A stretch of 64,000 nucleotides of DNA from Halichondria panicea (GCF_963675165.1 NC_087379.1:5101442-5165441), one strand, 5' to 3'; shown: positions 35,084-47,519, counted from the stretch's first letter. The notes: generated by a model from the letters alone, not told the origin. Numbers and translations: made by a program.

Positions 35084-36429
35084 ATATGTCATGTTGCACT
35101 GGGGCAGATTGACCTTTTTGAGACCAGAGCCCACCCTCCACCCAATACTGCTTTTATAGTGGTACATGAATGAGACAGTTATGGTTCTTGTGGTACATTT
35201 ACTAGACAGCATATGCATGGTTTCGATGCACTTACGTACTATACTGGTACAATGTAAATCCAGCCACCAAAAACTACCAAACTACCTTTTTTTCACACCT
35301 ATGCCGCAAGTGGTTTCTATTACGTAGCCTGTAGTTTTAGGCAGTTCCCTGAGGTTAAAAGTTCATTTGCTATTTTCGCTTCGAAATAGAGCTGTACCTT
35401 GGTAGTTTTTAAGTTATATTTTCCAGTATCTATGTAAGTATTAAACAGGGTACAGTAGCAAACAGTAATTCCTATACAAAACATAAGCTCACGTAATCAA
35501 TTCATTAGTGACCTTTTGACCTTGTCGAATCACCTCTGCGTGCACGCATGTCGGACCCAGAGGAGAGGTATGTACAAATCGAAGTATGTACCTCAGGGGA
35601 CAAATCACAAAATTTAATTAATGTGGTATTATAATGACTTTGAGGCATTATGTATATCCCCAATTACGTACTGCAATATATACAGATCGCCCGGCGCCTG
35701 AAAACTTTTCCCTAAAACTTGCTTTTATTATTATACACGTTTGGTACACATTGATCCCTACTACATTGTATAGGGAAATTAATGTATATATCCATGGTGG
35801 TAGACAACATATCAAGAGTGCCTTCAAAGAGTGGCTGGATGCCAACACCTGGTTGGACGCCATGCACCACCAAGGAGAAGGCCTATCCTGACCATCTCTT
35901 TGACGACACCTATACCTCAACGGGCTCTACCAAAATGTATGTAGACTTCCGCTATTATAGCTCATTTATTTATTGTTATATTACTGTACATGCAGCACAT
36001 TGTACCAAAAGCATTTTATGTTTGGTTACCAACCATTCAGGCTCTTTATATTGCACTACAGCTATGCTATATTATGTATACTTAAGTAATTCATTCCTTT
36101 CCCCACTCTCCTTTCATACAGTACAATTACAGTGCTGAGGCCTCAATTGACAACTTTCTGCTCAGGGAGGTGTTAATTGTTTACCTACGACTGCTGAGGG
36201 GACTAGTGGACAAGACTGAATGCTCCCACAGTTCAACGGATTCAATAAGTTCATAATACAATATTGTTTTGTGCTTAAAAGGCACACAAAAGAAGTAAAA
36301 GTATTAATTATTATGAGAGGGTACCAAATTGACACTATACATGTACAACATAATTGTACATGTACATAATCCTACTAAAAAAAAGTACAAGTATTATTGT
36401 GAAGTGGCACCAACTAAATTTGTTGTGTC

Positions 36430-36760
36430 TTAGTGTCTTTTTTGTGTTTTAGTGTCTGGCTGTATTGAAAATGTCAAATTCTTTGCGTAATTTGGAAGTA
36501 CTTTTGCTACTTGCTGCACACCCAATTCTTTCTTGGGGATGATTGGTAGAGTGTACATTAACAACACTCGAAAGGCAATGACCACAAAAAGTATCTGTTG
36601 GTGACGTAGACTATCTTTGTCTCTTTTAATTGTTTTCGCAATGCTCGATGAGTAAGCTCTTAAAGCAATGATCTCCTGCACACATGTCCGAACTACTTTG
36701 GGTGCTTCCCAGACTCTACTGCACCACATAAAGCTGTAGAACATTTCCTGCATTGAAGAA
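36430..36760 (-). pseudogene. Relic of the intron-11 nested gene family (copy B1)
   Basis: Minus-strand translation contains IIALRAYSSSIAKTI and VVIAFRVLLMYTLPI followed by GVQQVAKVLPNYAKN, matching the 41076-42503 member. Only the C-terminal part survives. Confidence 0.6.
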
Positions 36761-37142
36761 TTCCCATGTTTTCTTTTGGCTAATTGAGACCACCTGCACC
36801 AACTGATTAGTTCACAGCATGTGCACACTCCCCTCCAGCTACTCCACATATGGTGCTCTTGGTGTGGTGGTGGGTCATGAGCTCACACACGGCTTCGATG
36901 ACCAGGGTAAGTGATTACAAAACGCTTTTAGAGGCCATTCCACGAAATATAAGTGCCTCGAAATGTGTGTGTGTGTGTGTGTGCATGTGTGTGTGTGTGA
37001 GTATTTAGTGTCTGTTGCATATTCTGTGATGTTTCTACGTTATAGTTATAACACGGGCACAAGGGATGTATGGAATATATTGCACTGAAGCACGAGGGCT
37101 GAGTGCAATATATTCCATGCATCCCGAGTGCACGTGTAATAA

Positions 37143-37891
37143 CTAGTTTATATCCCGAGGGCATAGCAACATAACACTGTCTTAGTAACACAATATAAAC
37201 TGCACAAAAAGATGACAAAGACAACTCTAGACACAGCTCCATCTCTTCTCTCTCCTAGACGCCAGTATATGCAGCGCATAAGATTGGCATGACAGACGAA
37301 TGGCTTGACACAAAATTGTTGGAGTTCCAACGCTGAAACCACCGCAAAACAACCCCACCCCACTTCTGGTGCTGCAAAACAGCCCCACCCCTCTACTGCT
37401 GCAAAGAAACAGCCCCACCCCATTTACTGCTGCGAAGAAACAGCCACACCCCACTATACTACTCAGTGTAACTGCTGCTCGAACAGCCCCCTCCACCAGC
37501 ACTATCCTCGGTATATCACAACCAAGCCAAAGAAGCTCGCCTCTACACTGCTGCAAAACAGCTCAAGCCCCCTGCAAAAAGAGCCGCTTCTAGTGCTATG
37601 ATGAAGCCAGAATTGACCGTGCATCAAGAAGTGGAGGACTAGGTCTAGGATCACAGAATCTTCACAAAATGAGCCTGGGACGATTTTAAAACCTGCATGG
37701 TTGCAAAGAAGAAACTCAAGCAGTGCTGAACATTCATGCATGGCTGGACTTACTTTGATACTTATTATTTCTCATGATACAATATTTAATTTAATTATGC
37801 CAGAGGGGTGTTTTGTGGTCAGTGCAATATGACTTTTCAGCAGTGCAATATGCTTCATATTGCACTTGGCAACAACATAGCAACGGGATAT
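37143..37891. repeat. Dispersed ~0.7 kb repeat, copy 2
   Basis: Second copy of the repeat at 6199-6880, inserted in the intron after exon 13 of M13 relic B1. It has about four units of the internal GCTGCAAAACAGCCCCACCC-type tandem repeat, against two in copy 1. Immediately upstream (about 37044-37141) lies a ~95 bp imperfect palindrome (ACACGGGCACAAGGGATG ... CATCCCGAGTGCACGTGT). Confidence 0.8.
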
Positions 37892-38478
37892 AATTCCCCA
37901 TTATTACTCTTGTGTGTGTGCAGTGCCATAGTGTTATATAGGGACATATTTAGTATAATCACATTCAACCTGTAGACGAAATGTGTGTGTGTGTGTGTGT
38001 GTATGCACCTCAGCGTGACATTGCACAAAGTGTTTTCATTATAAATGGTCTACTTGTGTTCCTAGAAACTCCTTAGTGCCCTGCAGTGCCTTATTGTATT
38101 ACCTATACGCTTGCTCTTTATCATCGACTAATTAAGTGCCCCCCTCCCCAGGTCAGCGGTTGTGACAAGGATCGTATTCTGGAGCCGTGGTCGAGCAGTG
38201 ACTCAGTGAAGGCATTCGATGAGAGGAAAGAGTGCTTTGTAGAGCAGTACTCAAAGTACGAGGTGTTTGGATATCAAGTGAGAGCCTTTGATATTACTGA
38301 TAGTTTGGTTTCATTGCTGCAAGCATCTGCGTGCATGTGTGTACATGTAAGTATAATACAACGTGTATAGCCCTTGATGATACTATATGCACAGCAAACA
38401 AAAAGCTACATGTACTTATTATTGTATCTAACCAAGGGTAACCTACATGTTTATCTTGCTACTCTTGGTTGATTGTTT

Positions 38479-38607
38479 CCAGAGGAGGTCTGACATGCAT
38501 GCGTGCACAAATCACTACAAGTTCAGTGCATTGTGGTCTGGACATTATCATGTGACCGCAATGACATCATTGTAGTGATTCATGCACACATGTCCGAACT
38601 CCTCTGG
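38479..38607. mobile_element. MITE with CCAGAGGAGGTCTGACATG ends
   Basis: About 40 bp inverted repeats: CCAGAGGAGGTCTGACATGC at the left and the inverse ACATGTCCGAACTCCTCTGG at the right, continuing inward to AAATCACTACA / TGTAGTGATT. Same family as 52836-52979; single ends occur near 27619, 50650 and 51163. Confidence 0.75.
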
Positions 38608-39413
38608 GTGCTTCCCAGTCTCTATAATGCACCACATAAACTGCAAGGCTCTACTGGGTACTAATGCAGCAGCCAATAATTTTAGCTTTTAGACTTTGTA
38701 CTTTTGGCATCCTTTTTTAGCATCAATCATGGTCAACTCTTTGAGTTTCCCTGTGATTACAGATGAAGCAAAATTACCGTAAGAACATTATGTGATACTG
38801 TGGTATTAGCGCTATAGTTATGTTATGTAGCTTTGATACATCCACCGAGGGGTACTTTCATTATTATAATTATGCAGATTAATGGCAGTTTGACTCTAGG
38901 AGAGAACATTACTGATAATGGAGGAATCAAGTCTGCCTTCCAGGTGAGTAGGTCCTACCATATGTAGGCCTGTATAGGAGGCTCAGTCACCAGTTCATAG
39001 CACCTACGTTTTGGAATGTACTAACCAATTAGACAATAAAACCACAGATTTAATCAAATCCACAGACATGTTTCTTTATTATGTACATGCATCTATATAG
39101 ATCTAGCTATCCGACTAGAAAAACATTTGCAATGTGAGAAATTGCTAGGATTGGCCAGGGGAACCACAAAAAAGCGTGGAAACAAGAAATCAGACGAGAG
39201 TATAACTCCAAGAAGAGAAGACAGGACTAATCAGATATCTTCTCGAATATCTCTGAGACTAATAATTATAGTAATGAGTAATAATTATTGCTTGATATGT
39301 TGAATTTGTATCAGTATTAAATCACAGCCATTTTAAGAGCATGATATCTAGCCAGTGCATAATTATAGCATGCCTGTCAGAGAAACGAAAGGGAGCTAGA
39401 GCTGAACAGTCAC

Positions 39414-40003
39414 CAGGGGCGTAGCTACCATTGTTTCCTGGTTGCCCAGAAACCCCCCCAGGAGCTGCTGAGAAAATTGGGCAGGGCTCCCCTATAATTG
39501 AAATCATGCAGCCCTGCCCATCTTTTCATGCACGTGGCTGCAAATCAATCATCAGAGCTAGAGATGGCACCATGAAGCGTTTCACTTTGGCTTTGTCTCA
39601 GCTAGTCTCAACTAGCTAGCTACCTCAAATAAAGAAGACCAAGACTTAAGTTCTAGCATCAATCCCAGTATTCTCAGACTCAGCTCTAAGCACAACTTTA
39701 TTCAGGAAGTATAAGTTTAGAACAATCTCAGCCACATGAAACTTCTCAGGTAAATGACATTTAATTGTGCTCAGCTAGACTAGCAATACACAATTAATTA
39801 ACACCTGCCTTTTAGTATGTCTATAGCTAGCTAGCTAGCTAGCTTCTCACAAACACATGTAAAAAAGTCAATGAGCAGTAGGTGTGCCCCAATCAAGAGG
39901 GTGTGGCACCGGAAGTGGGCGTGGTCTAAAATTTCGCGGCGCTACCGCGCCGCTGATTTTTCTAAGGAAAAACCCCTGTCTCAAAAGTCTGGCTACGCCC
40001 CTG
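39414..40003. mobile_element. hAT-like non-autonomous DNA transposon
   Basis: Terminal inverted repeat CAGGGGCGTAGC at 39414 and its inverse GCTACGCCCCTG ending at 40003, flanked by GTCAC on both sides (39409-39413 and 40004-40008). CAGGGGCG-type ends are typical of hAT elements, although their usual target duplication is 8 bp. No transposase frame is present. It is inserted in M13 relic B1. Confidence 0.75.
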
Positions 40004-41075
40004 GTCACTCAGGCTCTGGAAAAGCACTGCTGCACTGATTTTAGGCGCACGGTTTATTAGCCACGCCTATCTATTATTAATTGGCCACAACGCAATTGCT
40101 GAGTCATTAATGATTAAAGATGGCGGAATTGTCTAGGTAAGAGAAATGGAGACTGAGAGATCATCTGCCTTGTGGAAGCAATCGTAAATCTGAAGAAGCG
40201 CTTTGTAATCCAGGTTGTAGTCGTTTGGAAACCCTGTGCAGAATGTCCTGGAGATGGCTGTACTTGGAGCAAATGCTGGGCAAGAAACTTACTTACTCAC
40301 TTACTTCAGTCAGACAAAGAGCGGTGAAACGTCGAAATAGTACAATTTTTAAAATGACAATATTCATTCATTAAAATGTTCATGGATTATGAAATGAGAG
40401 ATACAAAGAGAGAAAAGGCTAAATAAACTATCTGTCTAGCCAGTTCCTTGATGTGGCCTTTCCCTGCAGAGATAGAACAGTTTGAACATGAGTCAAAATA
40501 ATTGAAATATTGCTAACCTAGCCTCGATTCCAGGCCGCTCTCAATTGCTGGGATCGAGGCTAGGGCAAACCCACTGCCAATCCTATGTAAAACCTACTGA
40601 TGTAGTATAGGTACATGTTTTACAAACGCGTTTCAGGTTCTGTTTCCCTGTAGGCCCACAAAGATGGTTGCAAAGAACCAGCTCAAGGAGCAGTCTCTAC
40701 CTGGGCTCACCAAGTACACCCCAGAGCAAAGGTTGTTCATTAACTTCGGTCAGGTGAGACAGAGACATGCCGTAATTATATTAATCAACGAAAAAAAACG
40801 CAAACATTTATACCCGCTGTACGGTATATATAAGTAATGCATTCATTCCCTCCCTGTATACAGTAAAATATCGGTGCTGAGACCTACTTCCTGCTCAGCT
40901 CAAAGGAAGTCTTGTTCGACAACCTACAGCTGCTGAGGGGACCGGTGGACAAGACCATGTGATTAAACGCCCCCACAGCTGTCAATGCTTACTATGACCC
41001 ACAATTCAACAGATTCAGTAAGTTCCTAAAATGTATGATCAGTAAAATTAGTTATATAGGAGTGCACAAAAAGAA

Positions 41076-42503
41076 TCATAAATTAGGCTCAAGTGCATAT
41101 ATTTCTAAGTGTTCCTCATTCACATTGGGTGGCTGTATATACAGTCTTACATCTTTTGCATATTTTGGTAATACTCTTGCTACTTGTTGCACACCTGGGG
41201 CGCTGATAGGTAGAGTGCACATTAACAATGCTCTAAAGGCAATCAGCCTGAAAAGAACCTCCTCATGAATTAGAGCAGCATTGCTTATCACAACCGTTCC
41301 CTCAATGCTTGATACATAAGCTCTCAATCCAATGATCTTTGCCAGAGCTTCGATTGTTGCAGCTATTTTATTCTTTCTTTTTTCCAATAATGCTTTGCGA
41401 GCAACATTTCCAAGCACATTGAGGAAATCCGTAGTGTCAATCTCCCAGCCACCTTTAAATTTTATGTTTTTAACATCCAAAAATGAAATCATGTCTTTGA
41501 GAATTACATGGTAAACGTGGCCAATAATTCTTGTTCTTGCTTTAGGTTTTGTAGAATGTTCTTCTCTACTTCTCAAAATAGGGTCATCAACTTTTACTTT
41601 GAGAAGGTCATAAACGGATTTGATGTCCTTGTCAATGTCTGCTTCTGGAATCCTGCCTAATATTTTTGGTATGCTTATCGTTTCCACCTGATGTTTTGTT
41701 TTATACGCCACACAATTCTTTGCAAATGCGGGCTCCTTAACGTCATGTATCTGCTCTGATCTTTTACCACCGTCAACACTCCATCCACGCCTTTTGTTGG
41801 CCATCCATACTCTTGCGGTTCGAATTGCTCCACAATTACTGCAGCTAGATCTTCTGGTGATCGAATTTGGGGCATGTCCCAACCGAGAATTCTAATCATC
41901 ATTCTCTTTAAGGATCAATATCTGAAAGAAATCGCTTTCTGGGGACACCACGTAAGGAGTGATATTATAAGCAGGTGTTGGGGAGAGATCTGTTGGCCTA
42001 TGTAAGTAGGTACACTCTGTACCCATAGTCCTTAGGCATTTAAGAACTAGGAGTGTTATGAGTAAGTCTTGCAAAAAGTAAGAAAGTTTTTGAAAAAAAA
42101 AGTTCTTCTTTCTGTTTCCTATCAGTGATAGATAAAAATTGATTAGCCAAAGAACACTGCCTAAAACCTTGTCAACTTCCGTTACTGTTGCTTTGTCAGA
42201 TTCAATCAGCTCCTTCATGATTTCCAGGTGAGTTTCCATCCACTTTTAGTGGTACGTCTTTGTCCACTTGATGTATATCTTAAATTTGTTCAAACTATTT
42301 GTGTTTATAAATGGCTCGATGTCAGTGTGAAGCTCCGTAAATTTAGCTTGAGCATCTTCCTTTGAGAAAGGAGGTACGGGTTGGGTAGTACTCGTAGTGA
42401 ACTTTTGCACTATCCTCTCCACAGTCTCTAGGTCTTTTATTTGTGTCTTAAAGTAGGCACATAGTCTTAGGTGCACTAAATCAATGTTTGTAGATCTATC
42501 CAT
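41076..42503 (-). pseudogene. Unrecognised nested antisense gene (copy B2), best preserved family member
   Basis: Minus-strand coding-like segments: 42503-42246 (85 aa, MDRSTNIDLVHLRLCAYFKT..., helical, with TELHTDIEPFINTNSL); after one in-frame TAA, 42239-41892 (METHLEIMKELIESDKATVT, then a hydrophobic stretch); then a segment read in two frames, from 41902 (GWDMPQIRSPEDLAAVIVEQ, EYGWPTKGVDGVL) and on to 41076 (IPKILGRIPEADIDKDIKSV, GGWEIDTTDFLNVLGNVARK, LRAYVSSIEGTVVISNAALI, GVQQVARVLPKYAK). The protein-level similarity to copy B3, despite stops, shows it was a real gene. No family recognised. The 5' flank (42504-42690) is also conserved with B3 and contains a near-palindrome (AGGGCCTATTACAGAGGCCC). 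The stop and frame changes suggest decay, unless unrecognised introns exist. Confidence 0.55.
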
Positions 42504-42944
42504 CTACACTTCAATCGTATTGGCAGTCGTTCTTAGAGTGCTCAAGTGTCTGTTGAATTTTCTTATATAGCCTAGCCATGGTCAGTGCTACTATCTCATT
42601 GGCTGATCAAGAGGGCCTATTACAGAGGCCCTTGATGACGTCATATATTATAGTTTCACTACATTTCTCCCACAGTTGTAGTTGTGGTCTGTGGATAGCA
42701 TAAGAGCAGGAGTTTTTGTGTGTATAGACTTTTTCCATGCAGCGTTTCTGGAGGGCATCCTAAAATGTACCATTCTTTGACGCAGGATGGCTATTGTGAG
42801 TTGTCATAATTATGTAGTACTGTGTACACTCTATTCGTTTCAAGCAATTTAAACTGTGTATTGTGTGACCATGTATAGTATGCATGCTTCATAATGTACT
42901 TTTTATACCCAGAGGCGTAGCCGCACGAGGGATACGGTAAAGCT

Positions 42945-42992
42945 GACTGTGTGTGTGTGTGTGTGCGTGTGTGTGTGTGCGTGTGTGTGCGT
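42945..42992. repeat. (GT)n microsatellite
   Basis: An interrupted GT/GC-T dinucleotide run. Similar runs occur at about 12124-12145, 20306-20340, 36964-37000 and 37984-38003. Confidence 0.8.
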
Positions 42993-43568
42993 GCCAGCTG
43001 TAACTGCTCAACGGTTGCAATGCGACGAAAACTGACAGCTTCTATAGGCTTCTAGCCTTGGATTTTGATTCGTGGATTAGCAAACTAAAGCTTCTTTCTC
43101 GAGTTATGGCTAGTTTGACTCACATTGAAGGCTGTTGCAGTCTCTTCAGAATCTTTCATAGCATCATCTGTTGCACAAACTTTCTATTCAACACATCAGT
43201 TAGCCTTCAGCACTAAAGCGCTAGCTACAAGAGTCAGAAAAGATCTGTTAAAACAGCTAGCTATAGTAGCCATTGTGAACTTGATCTCTTTGGACACACC
43301 CTTTAATTATTCCTGTGGATGCAATATATACCCATGCACGCTCATCCCCACATGTTAGAGAATCCAGTGGCAAAATAAACTTACCGTACTACCCTGTGTA
43401 AACGCGCAGTGCATCTACAATTCGAAGCACTAAAATCATGTTAAAGTAGCTCGAATAGACGCCCATAATTTTTTATGGGCCTCTAATTGAATAGGCGCTT
43501 TTATATGGTTTTGAGGCTCTGCTCATACGCGGCTAATAAGCCACAAGGGAAATAAAAATGTAACACAA

Positions 43569-43790
43569 TATATTCTACTAGCTGAGTTTCCATAGGTTGG
43601 GACATTGGTTTTCTTCCACCTGCACTTCTCCCAGTTGCCATTAGATCATCCTTTTGCTTGCACCATTCTTGTACTCTATTCTGTCAACTGAAAATACTTT
43701 GCTAGCATCGTTCTTGCTTTTCTTCATAGCATGCTCAACTACCTTCAGCTTAAATGCTGCTGTGTAGCTTCTTTTAAGCTTTCTAAATAA
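43569..43790 (-). pseudogene. Transposase N-terminal (psq/CENP-B-type HTH) relic
   Basis: Minus-strand translation reads LKRSYTAAFKLKVVEHAMKK then a frameshift near 43671-43690, followed by RVQEWCKQKDDLMATGR and GGRKPMSQPMETQLVEYI. The pattern (YTAAFKLKVVEHA, V-RVQEWCKQK, GGRKP) is that of the pogo/Tigger/Jerky helix-turn-helix DNA-binding region. The downstream DDE domain is absent, and the frameshift makes this fragment inactive. Confidence 0.75.
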
Positions 43791-43792
43791 TA

Positions 43793-43932
43793 GTTAGACA
43801 CTGTTTTAGATGTGTCTATATATGGGATTTAAAAGCCCAAAGACACTGATTTAGTATCCCGAGCGTAGCGAGGGTACTAAAGTGGCTGAGGGCTTCTAAA
43901 TCACATGGACACCGACAAAACAGTGTCTAGAT
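43793..43932. mobile_element. Small hairpin element nested in the pogo-like element
   Basis: Arms TAGACACTGTTTTAGATGTG and the inverted ACAAAACAGTGTCTA are joined by further complementary blocks (TTTAAAAGCCC / GGGCTTCTAAA) and the central CCCGAGCGTAGCGAGGG. That central motif also appears in related forms in the hairpins at 37140 and 49275. Confidence 0.65.
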
Positions 43933-45226
43933 ACTATAGTGCGCATGCACAAACTGCTTGACTACAATACAATTAGTTGACAACGGATTATATACATTAC
44001 TAGGTATACTAAGTACCGTATTACTAGAATGTTTTGCGGGCATCAAACATTTGTGAACTTTGCAATGGTTGATCAATTCGCAACAATAAAATCTGCAAAA
44101 CCTAAATTATTACTAGTAAACACACACGATCCTTGCCAGAACGCAATAGTTAGATCGCAAAAGGTGAAATTTTCTGCTGATTTGGCTCATTCGTAAAGGT
44201 TTTTCACCAGCAAAATATTCTAGTATAATATGGTAAATGTGCAGGTATACTAAGTCCCATAGTATGTACCTGCATGCTCTAATGCACTTTTCCCATGTAC
44301 TTCCCATGTAGGTCTTATCAACTAGTGTCTAACAACTGTTGTTTCCATGTTAAACTCTTGATATCATAATCTATATCTATGCTTGACTTTATAGCTGCAG
44401 CTGTGGCTGTCAACCGTGGCTCAACACATGCGCAAGTATTTGAAGGAGCGCGTCTATTAGAAAAACAGGTGATGTTGAGATTTAATACCTCAAATAGACG
44501 CGCATTGTGCGAAGAAATGATATGCGCGTTTACACGGGGTAGTACGGTACTTCTTTTTCTTGAGGTCCTGGTATACCGGTAAGCTACAAAACAAATGATA
44601 CCTAGACTAGATAACAATAGATTCATGTACACAAGTCTGGTAACAATAGATACATGTACACAAGTCTTTTCTTCTCAGTATTAATATAGATAGATACACA
44701 CTTTCTGCTTGTTTAAATACTATACTGTCTGTGCTATACTACTCTAACCAAAGTATACCTGAAAACAGTAAATCATGCACTGGGAACATATATATAAGAC
44801 CCATAAAGGATAGCCAGGAAACCTTAGCTGTTTCCACCACCTCATGTTTTCATTTTGGGATATGTTGTAGCTTATTCATTCACCTACACAATGGTATCAA
44901 CACCATTTCTTAGAAAGGTTCCATATCAACATTTATTAAGCACACATTTGTAGTAATCTACTCTCTAAGCTGCATGGATGCACTGTATATTATGTCTGTA
45001 ACAGATGTGGGGGGGGGGGCTTTAAGGCAATAAAGAAGCAAACAATGCACTTGCTATCTAGGCATGGCTACCTCACACTGTAACTCTGCAAGCCAGTGCA
45101 ACTTTATCTGCTCGATCTGATTCTCATAGGCTTTTAAGCTGTCTCTAGTTCTATAGCTCTCTGTGCAGCAAACACAAGGGAGGGACATAAGCACCAGAGC
45201 TAGGCAACAGCAGGCAGATCAACAGA

Positions 45227-45357
45227 TGTTAGCTCATATTATATTGTAGGTATATCACAAAGTAGATCAATACTGACATGCCTGACATTTTAGGTGTCAG
45301 CTCATATTATATTGTAGGTATATCACAAAGTAGACTGACATGCCTGACATTTTAGTG
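45227..45357. repeat. Tandem duplication of a ~65 bp unit
   Basis: AGCTCATATTATATTGTAGG...CACAAAGTAGA...CTGACATGCCTGACATTTTAG occurs twice in direct succession, the second copy lacking a few bases (ATCAATA). Confidence 0.85.
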
Positions 45358-46001
45358 TAGTTCCTATAAAGACCTACTGTACAGAGGATATAAAAGATCA
45401 TTTAGCTATTATTATCAATTATTATCAAACATAAACAAAAATCTTCCCGTGAGGCGCCTGCGTATGTGTATATACACTGTACGTATGCCCTAGCTACACA
45501 TGTATATATGAGTGAAGTTGTATATATACGCTAGCATCTTTCCAATATTGCAGCATGTGATACCAAAGGTATAATCTTAGCCCTTGAAGATAATAAATAT
45601 TGCTAAACACCTGCAAGCGTACTGCCATTCAATCCCTGTAAAACCTAGCTGCACAAATAAAAAGCTATTGTACTGCACTCATAACCAAGGGCAACCCTAC
45701 ATGTTTATCGTTTATCTTGCTAAACTATTTGGTTGGTGGTTCCCAGAAACTACTGCACCTGAGGGCACCACATGCTACTGTGTTTTTCCCTACCATGCAT
45801 TTTTCCAAATGTTTCTGCGCAACACAAGACGCCTCATCATGGAGACATCTAGCGAACTTGTGCTAGTTGCCTTTAAATGCACTGCAAATAATAATTATAA
45901 GCCAAACCGGTAAACATTTTGAGAATTCAATTCAATTTGTAATCTATTTTGCAATCTGGCAAAAATTGTGATGTGACATCATGATTGTCATACACAAGTA
46001 C

Positions 46002-46213
46002 TACCGTATATAGCGGGTATATTTCGAGGGTATAAATTTTTGCGGATGTGCCTTTAGAAAGGTTTTCGCGGATTTAATTTTCGTGGAATAGCGCCTTTTT
46101 TGCAACATGCATGCATGGAATATTAAATTCGCGGTTATAAATGTTCGCGGTTCATGCCTAATCCGCGAAAACCACGAACATTTATACCCTCGAAATATAC
46201 CCTCTATACGGTA
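46002..46213. mobile_element. MITE, TACCGTATATAGCGGGTATA ends
   Basis: Left end TACCGTATATAGCGGGTATA at 46002, inverted right end TATACCCTCTATACGGTA at 46213. Long complementary arms continue through TTTCGAGGGTATAAATTTTT / AACATTTATACCCTCGAAA. Flanking TA fits the family. No coding capacity. Confidence 0.85.
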
Positions 46214-47188
46214 TAATTATAGGCTTGCGAGTCTAGCCACATAACACATTTTTACAGTAGAAACCGTAATGCATGTACTGATGATGTAATTACTTGTTTG
46301 TGTAATGAAATCATTAAAATATTCCACTGTCAACATACTGAATTAAATGAATATGAGGTCATAATTATGGCCTCATTAATTTACAAAAACCATAACATTT
46401 TTCTCTGTTTTAAGGTACTAACTTTGGCTGATTTATAGCAGATTCATAGCCCAAAATATGTACAGTGTGTGATAGGTTTGAAGGGTTGAAGGGAAAGTTT
46501 GGAGTTAGATACAGAGGAAAAAAGGGCTATTTTAGCTTGCTTAGCATACTGTAAATGTTCGTTAGAAAAAAGAAAAGATTTAATGCGTTTTACTGTTAAT
46601 TAGCGCGGACTTAATTTAGCGTTATTACAAATTCGCTAAAATTAGTACCCGTTTATAATAGCAGCATGAATAGTGAATAGTGAATAGTGCATTCATGCAC
46701 TCCTGATAAATAGTAAATCTACTTTTCCTGGGGTAATGGCTTTAAATCAAAATTACAAATCAGGCGTATTTATGCATGTGTTGATCTATACATGTTTTAC
46801 AATTGCAAGTAATCCCTTTTACTCCCTAAATATTCTGCTTCCCTCCTAGGCCCACAAAGATGTGATTGCAAAGAACCAGTTAAAGGAGCAGTCTCTACCT
46901 GGGCTCACTAAGTACACAACAGAGCAGATGCTGTTCATTAACTTCGGTCAGGTGAGAGACACAATCATGCACGGTGGTGCTATATTGGGTTACAAGTAAG
47001 ATTAGCCAAAAAACAAAACGCTGTCGGCTGGCAATTCTTTGTTTATTTAAGGTAGCTCCGCCATGATTGTCGCATGAGTTTCCTTCACATTTCCGTATAA
47101 ACTTCTTCGATATCTTTTTCAGGCAAATCGAAATCTTTTAAGATTCTCGTCAAAACTTCATTTGTTTATCAAAGTCTTGAAACTCGTG

Positions 47189-47378
47189 TACGGTATAGCT
47201 GGTAATTTTTGAGGGGGGGGGGGTAAAACATTCGTGGTTGAGCAATATTTAGTCACTTTGTGGATGCGCTTACAATGCAGGTAAAGGTAAGCAAGGTCGT
47301 TTCCTTTGTGAGTAAAATATTCGTGGTCAGAGCTCCACACGAATATTTTGTCCCCCAAAAATTACCAGCTATACGTTA
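47189..47378. mobile_element. MITE, TACGGTATAGCTGGTAATTT ends
   Basis: Left end TACGGTATAGCTGGTAATTT followed by a G-run; right end AAAATTACCAGCTATACGTTA in inverse. The interior repeats ATTCGTGGT and its complement. Confidence 0.75.
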
Positions 47379-47519
47379 CTGAATGTCAGTTATTGTGGGT
47401 GCAGTTGAACGTGCAGGGTATTTTCATTGTGGTATTTTATCATTAATTTTTGTAAGATGTGCAGGAGCTAGTATCTTCATTAACCTCATGAGGTGGTTGT
47501 ATACAGTCAGGTATTTTGG

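Larger units (their letters stand above)
35773..40753 (+). pseudogene. M13 metallopeptidase partial copy B1 (exons 10, 11, 13-16)
   Basis: Exon relics in order: exon 10 (~35773-35936, with an internal deletion), exon 11 (36122-~36249, degraded), exon 13 (36839-36906, [10 protein letters not shown] intact), exon 14 (38152-38277, +1 nt), exon 15 (38878-38943, in frame but ENIADNGG changed to ENITDNGG) and exon 16 (40654-40753, -2 nt). Intron sequences also match copy A. Insertions interrupt it: a 0.7 kb dispersed repeat after exon 13, a MITE after exon 14 and a hAT-like element after exon 15. Frame losses make it a pseudogene. Confidence 0.85.
43382..44549. mobile_element. pogo-like DNA transposon, internally deleted
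   Basis: Terminal inverted repeats of 27 bp: TACCGTACTACCCTGTGTAA at 43382 and the inverse TTACACGGGGTAGTACGGTA ending at 44549, one mismatch. The TA at each end fits a TA target-site duplication, as used by Tc1/mariner/pogo elements. It contains a transposase N-terminal relic on the minus strand and no DDE catalytic domain. A smaller hairpin element is nested at 43793-43932. Confidence 0.75.
40864..46951 (+). pseudogene. M13 metallopeptidase partial copy B2 (exons 11, 12, 16)
   Basis: Exon 11 relic (40864-41017) has lost several codons and carries TGG to TGA in the KTMW position. Exon 12 relic (42743-42795) has +1 nt. Sequence homologous to intron 14 is recognisable at about 45680-45930. 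Exon 16 (46850-46951) is intact at 102 nt with good splice sites, but no exon 17 or 18 follows. The space between exons 11 and 12 holds the best preserved antisense nested-gene copy, and a pogo-like element is inserted after exon 12. Confidence 0.8.

Noticed and set aside
37227-37593. Overlapping open frames in both strands of the dispersed repeat copy 2
   Set aside because: They arise from a short tandem repeat that stays open in several frames; no frame is conserved better than the DNA.
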